Positions 10,199-21,587 of a stretch of DNA of 64,000 nt are shown piece after piece. The stretch covers positions 2,922,586 through 2,986,585 of the forward strand of contig NZ_JAUTBL010000002.1 in the NCBI RefSeq assembly GCF_030819275.1, written 5' to 3'. A program made the position numbers and the translations under genes. The notes beneath the pieces are model-generated. The model did no database searches. It was not told the DNA's origin and saw nothing but the letters and a program-made list of their open reading frames with translations. Origin of the DNA: Agrobacterium larrymoorei. Lineage in GTDB: Bacteria > Pseudomonadota > Alphaproteobacteria > Rhizobiales > Rhizobiaceae. The stretch's first letter is position 1, and each line of letters starts with the position of its first letter.

Positions 10199-10681
10199 TC
10201 AGTTCGGAACGGCTTGGACCTGAGAGCGGGCCTGTTCTTCAGCGACGCGCTGAGCAAACATCTGCGCGAAATCGATAGGGTCGATCATCAGTGGCGGGAA
10301 GCCGCCATTGCGTGTCACGTCTGCAATGATCTGACGGGCGAAGGGGAAGAGCAGGCGCGGGCACTCGATAAAGAGGACCGGCAGCATGTGCTCCTGCGGG
10401 AAGCCGGTGATGCGGAAGACGCCGCCATAGGTCAGTTCGGCCACGAACAGAACCTTGTCGCCATCCTTGGCTTCGGCGTTCAGCGTCAAGACAACATCGA
10501 AATCCGAACCGGAAATCGGGTTTGCATTGACGTTGACATTGATGTTGATCGAAGGCGCGCCATCACGAGCCTGAAGCGAACGCGGTGCACCCGGATTTTC
10601 GAATGAAAGATCCTTCGTGTACTGGGTCAGAATATTGAGAGACGGCGCCGCGCCGTTCTGTGCACCATTTTCAGTGGTCAT
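10199..10681 (-). CDS. secB: protein-export chaperone SecB
   Basis: Tetrameric cytosolic chaperone that keeps secretory preproteins unfolded and hands them to SecA. The ATG at 10681 ([16 protein letters not shown]) has GAGG upstream and gives 160 residues, typical of the family. Conserved segments [31 protein letters not shown] and [20 protein letters not shown] are present. It lies downstream of fxsA on the same strand, with an 83-base gap that holds a GC-rich hairpin. Confidence 0.95.
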   Translation of the reverse strand: MTTENGAQNGAAPSLNILTQYTKDLSFENPGAPRSLQARDGAPSININVNVNANPISGSDFDVVLTLNAEAKDGDKVLFVAELTYGGVFRITGFPQEHMLPVLFIECPRLLFPFARQIIADVTRNGGFPPLMIDPIDFAQMFAQRVAEEQARSQVQAVPN

Positions 10682-10730
10682 GATATGCCTCGCAAAGTGA
10701 ATGCCGTGAAAGCCGTCTATCATCTGGGCC

Positions 10731-10755
10731 GGGGGCTTACAACCCTTCCGCCCCC
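10731..10755 (-). repeat. GC-rich intercistronic hairpin between fxsA and secB
   Basis: GGGGGC and GCCCCC flank a 13-base loop, with one further outer pair possible. It lies just after the fxsA stop and before secB. There is no T-run, so it is more likely an mRNA processing or stability structure than a terminator. Confidence 0.35.
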
Positions 10756-10764
10756 GCCGGAGAG

Positions 10765-11274
10765 TTAGTGTCTCGGCAGATCGCGGTCGTTGCGATCCGG
10801 TGACCAGGGTGAATTGTTTGGGCCTTCTCTATGAAAATCCTCATCATCCAGATCGACCACTTTCGATGATTCCGGACCACGTGGGTTGCTGCGGAAGCCT
10901 CCGCGGGCAAAATCCGTGACGATGATGTTCGGCCAGAACGCCTTCCAGAAAAACCTCCGCACCGCCGGGACGAGCAGAAGAAGCCCTATGACATCGGTGA
11001 TGAAGCCGGGAACGAAGAGCAGAATACCCGCGATCACGCGCATACCGTCGCTGACAAGCGCCTCTGCCGGCTGGTCGCCGGTGCGGCCTGCATTTTGCAG
11101 ATTACGCACCATGCCAAGCCCGCCATTGCGCAGGATGATCAGGCCCAGCATCGAGGTGAGCACGATCAGCGCAAGGGTTGGCCACAGACCGATTGCCTTT
11201 CCGACGACGATGAAGCCGGCGATTTCCAGAATGGGCATCAGCAGGACGATGACCGGCAGCAGTGAGAAACGCAT
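10765..11274 (-). CDS. fxsA: FxsA family membrane protein
   Basis: Small cytoplasmic-membrane protein; E. coli FxsA suppresses phage T7 exclusion by F plasmids and its ordinary role is unknown. The ATG at 11274 ([20 protein letters not shown]) gives 169 residues with three to four hydrophobic helices, including [20 protein letters not shown] and the family's [22 protein letters not shown] hydrophilic acidic tail follows. It is divergent from the Tim44-like gene across a 140-base gap. Confidence 0.88.
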   Translation of the reverse strand: MRFSLLPVIVLLMPILEIAGFIVVGKAIGLWPTLALIVLTSMLGLIILRNGGLGMVRNLQNAGRTGDQPAEALVSDGMRVIAGILLFVPGFITDVIGLLLLVPAVRRFFWKAFWPNIIVTDFARGGFRSNPRGPESSKVVDLDDEDFHREGPNNSPWSPDRNDRDLPRH

Positions 11275-11414
11275 ATTTCTAGCCTTGCGTGTTGTAATGT
11301 GAGCAGAAAACCGATCTGCAGGAACCGCCGATTGAACCTGCATATTTGAAGATTGCACGGATGCAGACTATATGATGGTTCAACATTGGATTTAAATGGT
11401 GGTTTCGGTAAAAG

Positions 11415-12107
11415 ATGGGCTCAAGCGACTTCATAACATTGTTTTTCCTTGTGGCGGCGGTGCTGATCTTTTTCCAGCTGCGCAGTGTGCTTGGCCGCCG
11501 CACCGGCAACGAGAAGCCGCCATTTGATCCTTTCAGCGCCCGTGAAGCTGCAAAAGCGCCGGTTGACGATAACAAGGTCGTTACCTTGCCGAAGCGTGGC
11601 GAGACCGAGGAAAATCGTTTTGCCGCTGTGGATGCGGTGGCGGCTCCCGGTTCTGCTCTGAACGACTCCTTGCGTCAGCTGGTCGAGAGCGATCCGTCCT
11701 TCCAGCCCAAGGAATTTCTCAACGGTGCCCGCATGGCCTATGAGATGATCGTCATGGCGTTTGCCGATGGCGACCGCAACAGCTTGAAGAATCTCCTGTC
11801 CAAGGAAGTTTATGAGGGTTTCGATGCGGCAATCTCCGACCGCGAAAAGCGCGGCGAAGTGGTGAAGTCCACCTTCGTCGGCATCGAGACGATCGATATC
11901 ACCCAGGCTGCGGTGCGTGGTTCAGAAGAGCAGATCACATTGCGCATTATCAGCCAGTTGATATCCGCCACCTACGACAAGGACGGCAAGCTGGTGGATG
12001 GAGACCCTGAAAACGTATCCGAAGTAGACGATATCTGGACCTTCTCCCGTGATATCCGTTCGCGCGATCCGAACTGGAAACTGATCGCAACCGAATCCGA
12101 AGCATGA
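11415..12107 (+). CDS. Tim44/TimA-like domain protein
   Basis: 230-residue protein with one N-terminal membrane anchor (about residues 6-22, FITLFFLVAAVLIFF) and a C-terminal Tim44-like lipid-binding fold, recognisable from FLNGARMAYEMIVMAFADGD and DDIWTFSRDI. In mitochondria Tim44 anchors import-motor Hsp70; the bacterial TimA homologue is inner-membrane bound with no settled role. The neighbours secB (export) and mltA (cell wall) are consistent with an envelope function, but that is inference. Its stop overlaps the mltA start (ATGA). Confidence 0.85.
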   Translation: MGSSDFITLFFLVAAVLIFFQLRSVLGRRTGNEKPPFDPFSAREAAKAPVDDNKVVTLPKRGETEENRFAAVDAVAAPGSALNDSLRQLVESDPSFQPKEFLNGARMAYEMIVMAFADGDRNSLKNLLSKEVYEGFDAAISDREKRGEVVKSTFVGIETIDITQAAVRGSEEQITLRIISQLISATYDKDGKLVDGDPENVSEVDDIWTFSRDIRSRDPNWKLIATESEA

Positions 12108-13219
12108 GCACGGACGCTGATTTTCACCTGACACAGGTGTCATTTGATGAGCTGGAGGGCTGGGGGCAGGATGATCCCTCAGCCCTTTTTGCCGCTATGG
12201 GCGATATTCTGAACTATCTTACCAAGGGCAAACCCTATCGCACTGCGAGCTTAGGCCTCACAGCCGAGGACCTAACCGCGCTGCTGGAAAAGGCAAAGAC
12301 TGCAAATATTGGCGGTCCCGATCAGGCACGTGCCTTCTTCGAGGAACACTGCGTTCCCTTCCGGATCACTTTGCCGGATGACAAGCGCGGCTTCGTTACC
12401 GCTTTCTACGAGCCGGAACTTGAGGTCTCGGCCATACGAGACAATGTCTGGAAATATCCGATCTACAATCGGCCGGCCGATCTGATCGATCTCGATGACG
12501 GAAACCGCCCCTCCCATATCGATCCCTATTACGCTTTTGCCTTGGAGAAGGACGGTCAAATTTCCGAATATCCGGATCGTCGGCAGATCGATCAGGGCTA
12601 TCTTGAGAGCAGGGGTCTCGAAATCGCCTTTGCGAAATCCAAGGTCGATCTGTTCTTCGTCCATGTTCAGGGCGCTGCAAGGCTCAGATTTACGGATGGG
12701 TCACTGAAACGCATTACCTATTCTGCAAAGACTGGGCACCGCTTTTCGCCGATCGGTCGCCTCTTGCTGGATCGCGGAGAATTGGATCCAGCGACCATCT
12801 CGATGCAGACGATCCGTCAGTGGCTTGCCGATCATCCCGACCAGGTGGATGAAGTGCTCTGGCACAATCGATCCTACATTTTCTTCCGTGAGGCAGCAGT
12901 CGACGGGCTCGATCTCGGGCCGATCGCCGCGGCCAAGGTGCCGCTGGTTGCAGGGCGATCTCTCGCCGTAGACCGCTTGATCCATACCTTTGGTTTTCCG
13001 TTCTTCATCCAGTCTCCGAGCCTCACCCATCTGGACGGCGGAAAGCCCTTTGCGCGATTGATGCTGGCGCTCGATACCGGATCTGCCATCGTCGGACCGG
13101 CGCGGGGCGATATCTTCACCGGCTCGGGTGACGGAGCAGGGGAGCTTGCAGGCACCGTGCGCAATCAAGCGGATTTCACTATACTCATCCCGAAAGAGGC
13201 TGCGAAAAGGTATTCCTGA
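12104..13219 (+). CDS. mltA: membrane-bound lytic murein transglycosylase A family protein
   Basis: Cleaves peptidoglycan glycan strands to 1,6-anhydromuramyl products. The 371-residue protein has the MltA domain (GFVTAFYEPEL, then the IDQGYL and VHVQGAARLRF segments) and the C-terminal 3D domain with the catalytic aspartate region LALDTGSAIVGPARGDIF. Unlike E. coli MltA there is no signal peptide or lipobox at the chosen start, and the start overlaps the upstream gene, so there is little room for one. Export by another route or a mis-set start remain possible. Coupled to the Tim44-like gene and to smr. Confidence 0.9.
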   Translation: MSTDADFHLTQVSFDELEGWGQDDPSALFAAMGDILNYLTKGKPYRTASLGLTAEDLTALLEKAKTANIGGPDQARAFFEEHCVPFRITLPDDKRGFVTAFYEPELEVSAIRDNVWKYPIYNRPADLIDLDDGNRPSHIDPYYAFALEKDGQISEYPDRRQIDQGYLESRGLEIAFAKSKVDLFFVHVQGAARLRFTDGSLKRITYSAKTGHRFSPIGRLLLDRGELDPATISMQTIRQWLADHPDQVDEVLWHNRSYIFFREAAVDGLDLGPIAAAKVPLVAGRSLAVDRLIHTFGFPFFIQSPSLTHLDGGKPFARLMLALDTGSAIVGPARGDIFTGSGDGAGELAGTVRNQADFTILIPKEAAKRYS

Positions 13220-13794
13220 TGAAGGGTGGGCGCAAACTCGGCAAGGAGGAGCGTGTTCTCTGGGGGAAGGTCGCCCGGACGGCACGACCCATGTCCGGGC
13301 GCATGGAAGAGTTGCTGACCTTCGAGGATGTCGAGGCGGAGCCTGCGCCAGCGCAACCCGTCGCGCCCACTAAGTCCATTCCACCGTTTCCGCGCATGAT
13401 CATAGAGCCGGTTCCCGAGCCTTCCACGCCGAATGTGAAGAAGGACCGGGTCCATCATCCGTTGGAAAAGCCGGTCAAGCGTAAGCTGACCCGCGGTCGC
13501 CTGGCGCTTGAGGCGCGCATCGATCTTCACGGCATGTTCCAGAGCGAAGCGCATGCGGTGTTGCTCGATTTCCTCGTGCGTGCGCATGAGCGGGGCTTGC
13601 GCCATGTATTGGTGATCACCGGCAAGGGCCGGTCCATGGGCAGCGACGGTGCTTTGAAACGCGCGGTCCCCATGTGGTTTTCCAAACCCGAATACCGCCA
13701 CCTGATCTCGTCTTACGAGGACGCCTCCATGAACCATGGAGGGGACGGCGCACTTTACGTGCGGCTGGCCCGCAGGCGCGGAGACAAGACGTGA
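13219..13794 (+). CDS. Smr domain protein
   Basis: 191-residue protein with a disordered, proline-rich first half and a C-terminal Smr domain (about residues 95-185). The Smr domain contains the IDLHGMFQSEAHAVLLDFL motif and the glycine-rich ITGKGRSMGSDG. Smr domains of MutS2 and related proteins are nucleases that nick DNA or, in SmrB-type proteins, cleave mRNA at collided ribosomes. Which substrate this stand-alone one has is not evident. Its start shares one base with the mltA stop and its stop overlaps the next gene's GTG. Confidence 0.88.
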   Translation: MKGGRKLGKEERVLWGKVARTARPMSGRMEELLTFEDVEAEPAPAQPVAPTKSIPPFPRMIIEPVPEPSTPNVKKDRVHHPLEKPVKRKLTRGRLALEARIDLHGMFQSEAHAVLLDFLVRAHERGLRHVLVITGKGRSMGSDGALKRAVPMWFSKPEYRHLISSYEDASMNHGGDGALYVRLARRRGDKT

Positions 13795-14156
13795 CACCCT
13801 TTGCCGAAGCGGTCCGGCGGTTGCGAGAGCAAAAGGGCGTGACGCAAAAAGAGATGGCACTCGCAATCGGCGTCTCGCCTGCCTATCTCTCTGCTCTGGA
13901 ACACGGGAAACGTGGTACCCCAAGCTTTGATCTGTTGCAGCGCATTGCTGGATACTTCAACATCATCTGGGATGACGCCGAGGAATTGTTCCGCTTGGCG
14001 GGTACATCGCATCCCCGTGTCACCATCGATACGGCGGGTCTTGCGCCGGAATATACTGCTTTTGCCAACGCTCTTGCGCGTGATATTCGCAAGCTGCCTC
14101 CGACTGTGATAGACGAGTTATCAGCCGTGCTGCAAAAAGGCCGTTCTTGTGACTGA
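13791..14156 (+). CDS. XRE-family helix-turn-helix regulator
   Basis: 121-residue protein starting at a GTG that overlaps the smr stop (GTGA). Residues about 5-62 form an HTH_XRE fold: LREQKGVTQKEMALAIGVSPAYLSALEHGKR has the recognition helix. The C-terminal half resembles a short helical dimerisation segment (LPPTVIDELSAVLQKG). It is the last gene of the Tim44-mltA-smr run and ends 161 bases before gyrB. Its targets cannot be named; autoregulation or control of gyrB are guesses from position only. Confidence 0.85.
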   Translation: MTPFAEAVRRLREQKGVTQKEMALAIGVSPAYLSALEHGKRGTPSFDLLQRIAGYFNIIWDDAEELFRLAGTSHPRVTIDTAGLAPEYTAFANALARDIRKLPPTVIDELSAVLQKGRSCD

Positions 14157-14230
14157 AAGTCGCGCTATCCCCTGTTTTATCGAGGGTTTGAGGGGCGCAG
14201 ACTTTGGATATCGGGGCGGAATTCCTATAG

Positions 14231-16753
<2,523 letters not shown>

Positions 16754-16778
16754 TTTGGCTGTGGATCGTGTTGCATCA

Positions 16779-16794
16779 CGATTCACGTGAAACA
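16779..16794. promoter_or_regulatory. parS site 3 (ParB-binding palindrome)
   Basis: CGATTCACGTGAAACA, two mismatches from the parS consensus, both in the left flank; the core TTCACGTGAA is intact. It sits between the gyrB stop and its terminator hairpin. Confidence 0.85.
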
Positions 16795-16804
16795 GTTTGT
16801 TAAG

Positions 16805-16831
16805 AAACCCGGCAGCGATGCCGGGTTTTTT
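16805..16831 (+). terminator. Rho-independent terminator of gyrB
   Basis: AAACCCGGCA and TGCCGGGTTT form a 10-bp stem with a GCGA tetraloop, followed by a run of T. It is 52 bases beyond the gyrB stop. Confidence 0.92.
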
Positions 16832-17050
16832 GCTGATGAGAAGGGGTGGCTGCGCCTCCATCAAGCTGGAGCTGACATGATATTTGCTACATTGCATTCA
16901 GAGCGGCGCTGGTACTCCTCGGATCAAGTCAGAGGATGGCGTGAGAGTGAAGGAGCCCGACTACAATCGCATGGCGAGTCAGATTCCGAGCGTCTTCTCG
17001 GGCATCGCCTGATTCTTTAGAATCCGGCTAATATTCGGATCTCCCGAACG
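16832..17050. other. intergenic region without recognisable gene
   Basis: With the parS site and terminator before it this makes a 297-base gap between convergent gyrB and the nitroreductase gene. No conserved reading frame, RNA gene or repeat was seen in the remaining 219 bases. Confidence 0.6.
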
Positions 17051-17650
17051 TCAGTCCGCCTTTCCGGTGAACTTACCTTCGAACGCGATCTCCGACAGCG
17101 GAAGCCTTTTGCTCGGTACCTCCCGTTCTGCAAGATCATCAGGAAGCGTGCTCTTATGGGCGATCTTGCCAATCGCGACCACGGCTTCCACGGCGTAGCC
17201 TTCCGGCACGTCCAATTGCTCGGCGATCTTATCCTTGAATATGCCGGCCATCCCATGGGCATGATAACCAAGCTTATGCGCCTGCATGGCAAGAGCAAAC
17301 CAGGCAGCACCGGCGTCGAAGGAGTGGGTGGTCGCAGGCTTCTTCTCGCCATCGCGGAGATTGTAGGTGCGCGACAGGATGACGATCAGGGCCGCAGCGT
17401 TCTTGGCCCAGCGCTGATTTCCTTCCATCAGAAAGCTGACGAACCCGTCCCATTCTGGCGAGCCCTTAAGTGCATAGACGAAGCGCCAAGGTTGCAGGTT
17501 GGAAGCAGAGGGCGTCCATCGCGCTGCATCGAGGATCGTCAGCGCATCGTCCTTTGGTATCGGCTCGCCGTCATAGGCGCGCGGCGACCAGCGATCGAGA
17601 AAAAGAGGGTGAATAGGATAATCTGTCTCACGAGAATTGCTGGTCGTCAT
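17051..17650 (-). CDS. nitroreductase family protein
   Basis: FMN-dependent oxidoreductase fold, 199 residues. The pattern is typical: HPLFLDRWSPRAYDGEPIP near the N-terminus, ARWTPSASNLQPWRFVYA for FMN binding, and a C-terminal VEAVVAIGKI segment. Members reduce nitroaromatics, quinones or unsaturated aldehydes; the substrate here is unknown. It is a single gene, convergent with gyrB and divergent from the FAH-family gene across 132 bases. Confidence 0.88.
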   Translation of the reverse strand: MTTSNSRETDYPIHPLFLDRWSPRAYDGEPIPKDDALTILDAARWTPSASNLQPWRFVYALKGSPEWDGFVSFLMEGNQRWAKNAAALIVILSRTYNLRDGEKKPATTHSFDAGAAWFALAMQAHKLGYHAHGMAGIFKDKIAEQLDVPEGYAVEAVVAIGKIAHKSTLPDDLAEREVPSKRLPLSEIAFEGKFTGKAD

Positions 17651-17782
17651 GATCTGTCCTTATCAACAGAGGAGGCAAGGAATGGCGATCGTATTTTTTC
17701 GGCCTCTTCATGGTCAAGGGGTGACAAGGATAAATAGTTCGTTCATATATGCATCATCTTGTCTGACAACTGGGAGAGATCC

Positions 17783-18625
17783 ATGAAACTGATGCGCGTC
17801 GGCCAGCCCGGCCACGAAAAGCCCGCCATTCTCGATGCGGAAGGAAAAGTCCGCGATCTCTCTGCCCACGTGAAGGACATTGGCGGCGAAGCGATTTCGC
17901 CGGAAGGCTTGAAGAAGATTGCGGCACTCGATCTGTCCACGCTTCCGGTTCTCACCGAAGATCGCATTGGCGCTTGCGTTGCCGGAACCGGCAAGTTCAT
18001 TTGCATCGGTCTCAACTTCTCGGACCATGCTGCGGAAACCGGTGCCGCCGTTCCACCCGAGCCAGTCATCTTCATGAAGGCCACCTCGGCCATCGTCGGC
18101 CCGAACGACAATGTCGTCATTCCGCGTGGCTCTGAAAAGACCGACTGGGAAGTCGAACTCGGCGTCGTCATCGGCAAGACAGCGAAATATGTGTCGGAAG
18201 CCGACGCGCTCGATTACGTCGCTGGCTACTGCGTCTCGCACGATGTCTCCGAACGTGCCTTCCAGACGGAGCGCCAGGGCCAGTGGACCAAGGGCAAGTC
18301 CTGTGACACCTTCGGCCCGATCGGCCCATGGCTCGTTACCAAGGACGAGATTGCCGATCCGCAGAACCTCGGCATGTGGCTGAAGGTCAATGGTGAGACC
18401 ATGCAGAACGGCTCCAGCAAGACCATGGTCTATGGTGTTGCCAATGTCGTGTCCTATCTTAGCCAGTTCATGTCTCTGCATCCAGGCGACGTCATCTCCA
18501 CTGGCACGCCTCCGGGTGTCGGTCTCGGCATGAAGCCACAGCGCTTCCTCAAAGCCGGTGATGTTGTCGAGCTTGGCATTGAAGGTCTTGGCTCTCAGAA
18601 GCAGACGTTCGTCGCCGATATCTAA
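17783..18625 (+). CDS. fumarylacetoacetate hydrolase (FAH) family protein
   Basis: 280-residue member of the FAH superfamily, which cleaves or decarboxylates beta-diketo acids such as acylpyruvates and oxaloacetate. The catalytic fold is clear: FICIGLNFSDHAAETG, the metal-binding acidic residues in WEVELGVVIG and the C-terminal GDVISTGTPPGVGLG. GGGAG lies just upstream of the ATG at 17783. Similar proteins act as 2-keto-4-pentenoate hydratases or ureidoglycolate lyases; the exact substrate is not decidable. The gene is alone between the nitroreductase and PHB depolymerase genes. Confidence 0.88.
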   Translation: MKLMRVGQPGHEKPAILDAEGKVRDLSAHVKDIGGEAISPEGLKKIAALDLSTLPVLTEDRIGACVAGTGKFICIGLNFSDHAAETGAAVPPEPVIFMKATSAIVGPNDNVVIPRGSEKTDWEVELGVVIGKTAKYVSEADALDYVAGYCVSHDVSERAFQTERQGQWTKGKSCDTFGPIGPWLVTKDEIADPQNLGMWLKVNGETMQNGSSKTMVYGVANVVSYLSQFMSLHPGDVISTGTPPGVGLGMKPQRFLKAGDVVELGIEGLGSQKQTFVADI

Positions 18626-18640
18626 AGAATGAACCGGTCC

Positions 18641-18686
18641 AGCCCTCTCCTCGCGCTCCGTATCCGGCGGAGGAGGGGGCAGGGCT
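18641..18686 (+). repeat. long imperfect hairpin after the FAH-family gene
   Basis: AGCCCT and AGGGCT close a stem that also pairs CTCCTC with GAGGAG inside. It begins 16 bases after the stop codon. No T-run follows, so it may be a Rho-dependent or mRNA-stabilising structure. Confidence 0.4.
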
Positions 18687-18766
18687 GAACCAAGCAGTTT
18701 TGTGCAACTGCGAAAAGATGCTAGACTGTCACAAAAGACGACGATGACGACGGGAGGCGTTTATTC

Positions 18767-20002
18767 GTGTTCTACCATCTTTATGAAATGAACCATGCGG
18801 CCATGGCACCCTTGCGGGCCGGTGCCGACCTGATGCGCCAGGCGTGCAACAATCCTCTTAATCCCCTGTTCAACACCGCTTTTGGCCGCAGCCTTGACGC
18901 AGGCTTCGAAGTCTTCGAGCGTTTGACGCGTCGCTATGGCAAGCCTGAATTCGGGATTTCCAAGACCGTGATCGATGGCAAAATCACCGCGGTCTCTGAA
19001 GAGGTGGTTTGGTCGAAAGCCTTCTGCCGACTGATCCACTTCAATCGTGCGCCTCCCGAAAATAGGCCAGCCGATCCTAAAATCCTGTTGGTGGCACCGA
19101 TGTCCGGTCACTACGCCACGCTTTTGCGCGGCACGGTGGAAGCGCTGCTCCCCCATGCGGATATCTACATTACCGACTGGATCGATGCGCGTACGGTTCC
19201 ACTGACGGAAGGCCGCTTCGATCTGGATGATTACATCTCCTACGTGATCGAGATGCTGCATCACTTGGGTAGTGGCGCCCATGTGGTTGCCGTCTGCCAG
19301 CCCTCAGTGCCGGTTCTTGCTGCCGTGGCGTTGATGGAGGCGGATCAAGATCCTCTCGCACCGGCGTCGATGACGCTGATGGGTGGACCGATCGATACGC
19401 GCATCAATCCCACCGGCGTCAACGAGCTGGCAAAAGCAAAGCCGATCGACTGGTTTCGCGACAATGTCGTCATGGCTGTTCCGTGGCCACAACCGGGTTT
19501 CGGGCGTTCCGTCTATCCGGGTTTCCTCCAGCTCTCCGGCTTCATGTCGATGAACCTCGACCGGCACATGACGGCGCATAAGGATTTCTATCTGAATCTC
19601 GTCAAGAACGACGGCGATTCGGCTGAAAAGCATCGGGAGTTCTACGACGAATATCTCGCCGTCATGGATCTGACTGCCGAGTTCTACCTCCAGACCGTCG
19701 AGACCGTCTTTATCGAGCATGCTCTTCCAAAAGGCACGATGATGCACAGGGGCAGGGTGGTTGATCCGGCTGCGATACGCAACGTTGCGCTCTTCACCGT
19801 CGAGGGCGAGAATGACGATATCTCCGGTGTCGGCCAGACGAAGGCGGCGCATGATCTTTGCCTGAATCTGCCAGCAGAGAAACGGCGCCATTATATGCAG
19901 CCGGATGTCGGCCATTACGGCGTCTTCAACGGTTCGCGCTTCCGCAAAGAGATCGTTCCGCAGATGGTGGCCTTTTTCAAAGACCATCAACCCTGGAGGT
20001 GA
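18767..20002 (+). CDS. phaZ: intracellular polyhydroxybutyrate depolymerase
   Basis: Mobilises stored polyhydroxybutyrate. The 411-residue alpha/beta hydrolase has the family's lipase-like box with cysteine nucleophile, VAVCQPSVPVLAA, near residue 180. It also has the PHB_depo_C region with PGFLQLSGFMSMN, and the C-terminal histidine segment DVGHYGVFNGSRFR. There is no signal peptide, as expected for the intracellular type. The GTG start at 18767 is supported by GGGAGG about 10 bases upstream. The metalloprotease gene follows after 9 bases. Confidence 0.9.
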   Translation: MFYHLYEMNHAAMAPLRAGADLMRQACNNPLNPLFNTAFGRSLDAGFEVFERLTRRYGKPEFGISKTVIDGKITAVSEEVVWSKAFCRLIHFNRAPPENRPADPKILLVAPMSGHYATLLRGTVEALLPHADIYITDWIDARTVPLTEGRFDLDDYISYVIEMLHHLGSGAHVVAVCQPSVPVLAAVALMEADQDPLAPASMTLMGGPIDTRINPTGVNELAKAKPIDWFRDNVVMAVPWPQPGFGRSVYPGFLQLSGFMSMNLDRHMTAHKDFYLNLVKNDGDSAEKHREFYDEYLAVMDLTAEFYLQTVETVFIEHALPKGTMMHRGRVVDPAAIRNVALFTVEGENDDISGVGQTKAAHDLCLNLPAEKRRHYMQPDVGHYGVFNGSRFRKEIVPQMVAFFKDHQPWR

Positions 20003-20011
20003 ACGGAGCGG

Positions 20012-20815
20012 ATGGCTTTTGGAGGCGGAAAGCGCTATGACGGCGTCATGTTTTCGCTGCTTCGAAAGTCCCCAAAATCGACGTCTTCCCGCAAACCGGT
20101 GTTCACTCAACGCACGGTGGACGTTGGCGGGCGGAATGTGCCGATCACCATCAAGGAGAATCAGCGGGCAACACGCATCACGCTTCGCATCGAGCCGGGC
20201 GGTAAAGCACTGACGCTGACCATCCCCTACGGTCTGCATCACGCGCAGGTCGACATGTTTCTTGATCGTCATCAGGGCTGGCTGGAAGCCAAGTTTTCCA
20301 AGTTTTCCGCGCCAACGGGGATGAGCGATGGTGCGACCATTTCCATCCGCGGCACGCCGCACGCCATCCGGCACACGAGATCGATGCGCGGTATCACCCA
20401 TATCGCCCAGGATGAAAACGGTCAGCCTCTGCTCAAGGTCAGCGGTTTGCCCGAACATACCGGACGCCGCGTGGCGACCTTCCTCAAGAAGGAAGCACGC
20501 GCCGATCTTGAGCGGCTTGTCGCAATCCACGCCAAGGCTGTTGGAAGGCCGGTGCGCTCCATTTCGATGAAGGATACCCGCAGCCGCTGGGGGTCCTGTT
20601 CGCACGAAGGCAACCTGAGCTTCTCTTGGCGCATCGTCATGGCGCCGGAAAGCGTTATCGATTATCTCGCCGCTCACGAAGTCGCCCATCTGAAAGAGAT
20701 GAACCACGGACCGAAATTTTGGGCACTCTGCAAGAAGCTCTGCCCGGAGATGGAGAAGGCAAAAGCCTGGCTAAAGCAGAACGGGTCTCAACTTCACGCC
20801 ATAGACTTCGATTGA
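20012..20815 (+). CDS. YgjP/SprT-like M48-type metallopeptidase (DUF45)
   Basis: 267-residue protein with a DUF45/YgjP domain. The N-terminal half is beta-rich (RITLRIEPGGKALTLTIPYG), then SISMKDTRSRWGSCS, then the zinc motif HEVAHLKEMNHGPKFW with the HExxH histidines and the third histidine ligand. E. coli YgjP is a predicted zinc peptidase of unsettled role. The start is uncertain: 20012 has a close GGAG, while an ATG at 20048 (MFSLLRKSPK) would give 255 residues and also resembles homologues. Probably cotranscribed with the depolymerase gene. Confidence 0.85.
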   Translation: MAFGGGKRYDGVMFSLLRKSPKSTSSRKPVFTQRTVDVGGRNVPITIKENQRATRITLRIEPGGKALTLTIPYGLHHAQVDMFLDRHQGWLEAKFSKFSAPTGMSDGATISIRGTPHAIRHTRSMRGITHIAQDENGQPLLKVSGLPEHTGRRVATFLKKEARADLERLVAIHAKAVGRPVRSISMKDTRSRWGSCSHEGNLSFSWRIVMAPESVIDYLAAHEVAHLKEMNHGPKFWALCKKLCPEMEKAKAWLKQNGSQLHAIDFD

Positions 20816-20831
20816 GCTCAATCAAAGGTTT

Positions 20832-20847
20832 GGATTCACGTGAAACA
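20832..20847. promoter_or_regulatory. parS site 4 (ParB-binding palindrome)
   Basis: GGATTCACGTGAAACA, two mismatches in the left flank with the core intact. It lies in the 101-base gap upstream of trpF, about 14.5 kb from oriC. Confidence 0.85.
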
Positions 20848-20916
20848 TGTCTGGGCTGATCGTCTTCCCCCGCATTTTGGCTCGACTCGCACGCCTTTTC
20901 ATGTCACGTCCCAGTC

Positions 20917-21585
20917 ATGAAAAGTGCCAGAACACCGGACATCAAGATTTGCGGGCTGAAAACGCCGGAAGCCGTCGAACGCGCGGTCCGGCGTGGGGCG
21001 ACGCATATCGGTTTCATCTTCTTCGAAAAGAGCCCGCGCCACATCGAGCCGGATATTGCCGGTAAATTGGCGGATGCCGTCCGTGGCAGCGTCAAGATCG
21101 TTGCCGTCACCGTCAATGCTGACAACGACGAGCTGGATGAGATCATTGATCTTCTGAAACCTGATATCCTTCAATTGCATGGCAGCGAGAGCCCGGAGCG
21201 CGTATTGAGCATCAAGGCGCTCTACGGCCTGCCGGTGATGAAGGCTTTTTCTATTCGTGACGCCGATGATCTCGCCAAGATCGATCCCTATATCGGGATC
21301 GCGGACAGTTTTCTTTTCGATGCTAAGGCACCGGCGGGATCTGAACTGCCGGGAGGCAATGGCGTCTCCTTTGATTGGAGCGTTCTGCATTCTCTTGACG
21401 AAGGCGTGAGTTACATGCTTTCCGGAGGTCTGAACGCCGATAACGTCGCTGAGGCTCTGGCGAAAACCGGGGCGGGTGGACTGGATGTGTCCTCAGGCGT
21501 GGAAAGCGCGCCGGGTGTAAAGGATTTGGCCAGGATCGACGCATTTTTCGATGCGGTTCGATCGGCTAGGCTGCAGGGAGTTTGA
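20917..21585 (+). CDS. trpF: phosphoribosylanthranilate isomerase
   Basis: Amadori rearrangement of N-(5-phosphoribosyl)anthranilate to CdRP in tryptophan synthesis. The 222-residue TIM barrel starts with the signature [12 protein letters not shown], continues with [12 protein letters not shown], and has phosphate-binding [11 protein letters not shown] and [12 protein letters not shown] near the C-terminus. First gene of trpFBA, continuing into accD and folC, the common Rhizobiales arrangement with trpE and trpDC elsewhere. Confidence 0.96.
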   Translation: MKSARTPDIKICGLKTPEAVERAVRRGATHIGFIFFEKSPRHIEPDIAGKLADAVRGSVKIVAVTVNADNDELDEIIDLLKPDILQLHGSESPERVLSIKALYGLPVMKAFSIRDADDLAKIDPYIGIADSFLFDAKAPAGSELPGGNGVSFDWSVLHSLDEGVSYMLSGGLNADNVAEALAKTGAGGLDVSSGVESAPGVKDLARIDAFFDAVRSARLQGV

Positions 21586-21587
21586 AA

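Noticed and set aside
17658..17668. DnaA-box-like TTATCAACA upstream of the nitroreductase gene
   Set aside because: Single isolated match 11 kb from oriC with no cluster; expected by chance.
17866..17882. CACGTGAA inside the FAH-family gene
   Set aside because: Left half of the palindrome is missing, so ParB binding is unlikely.
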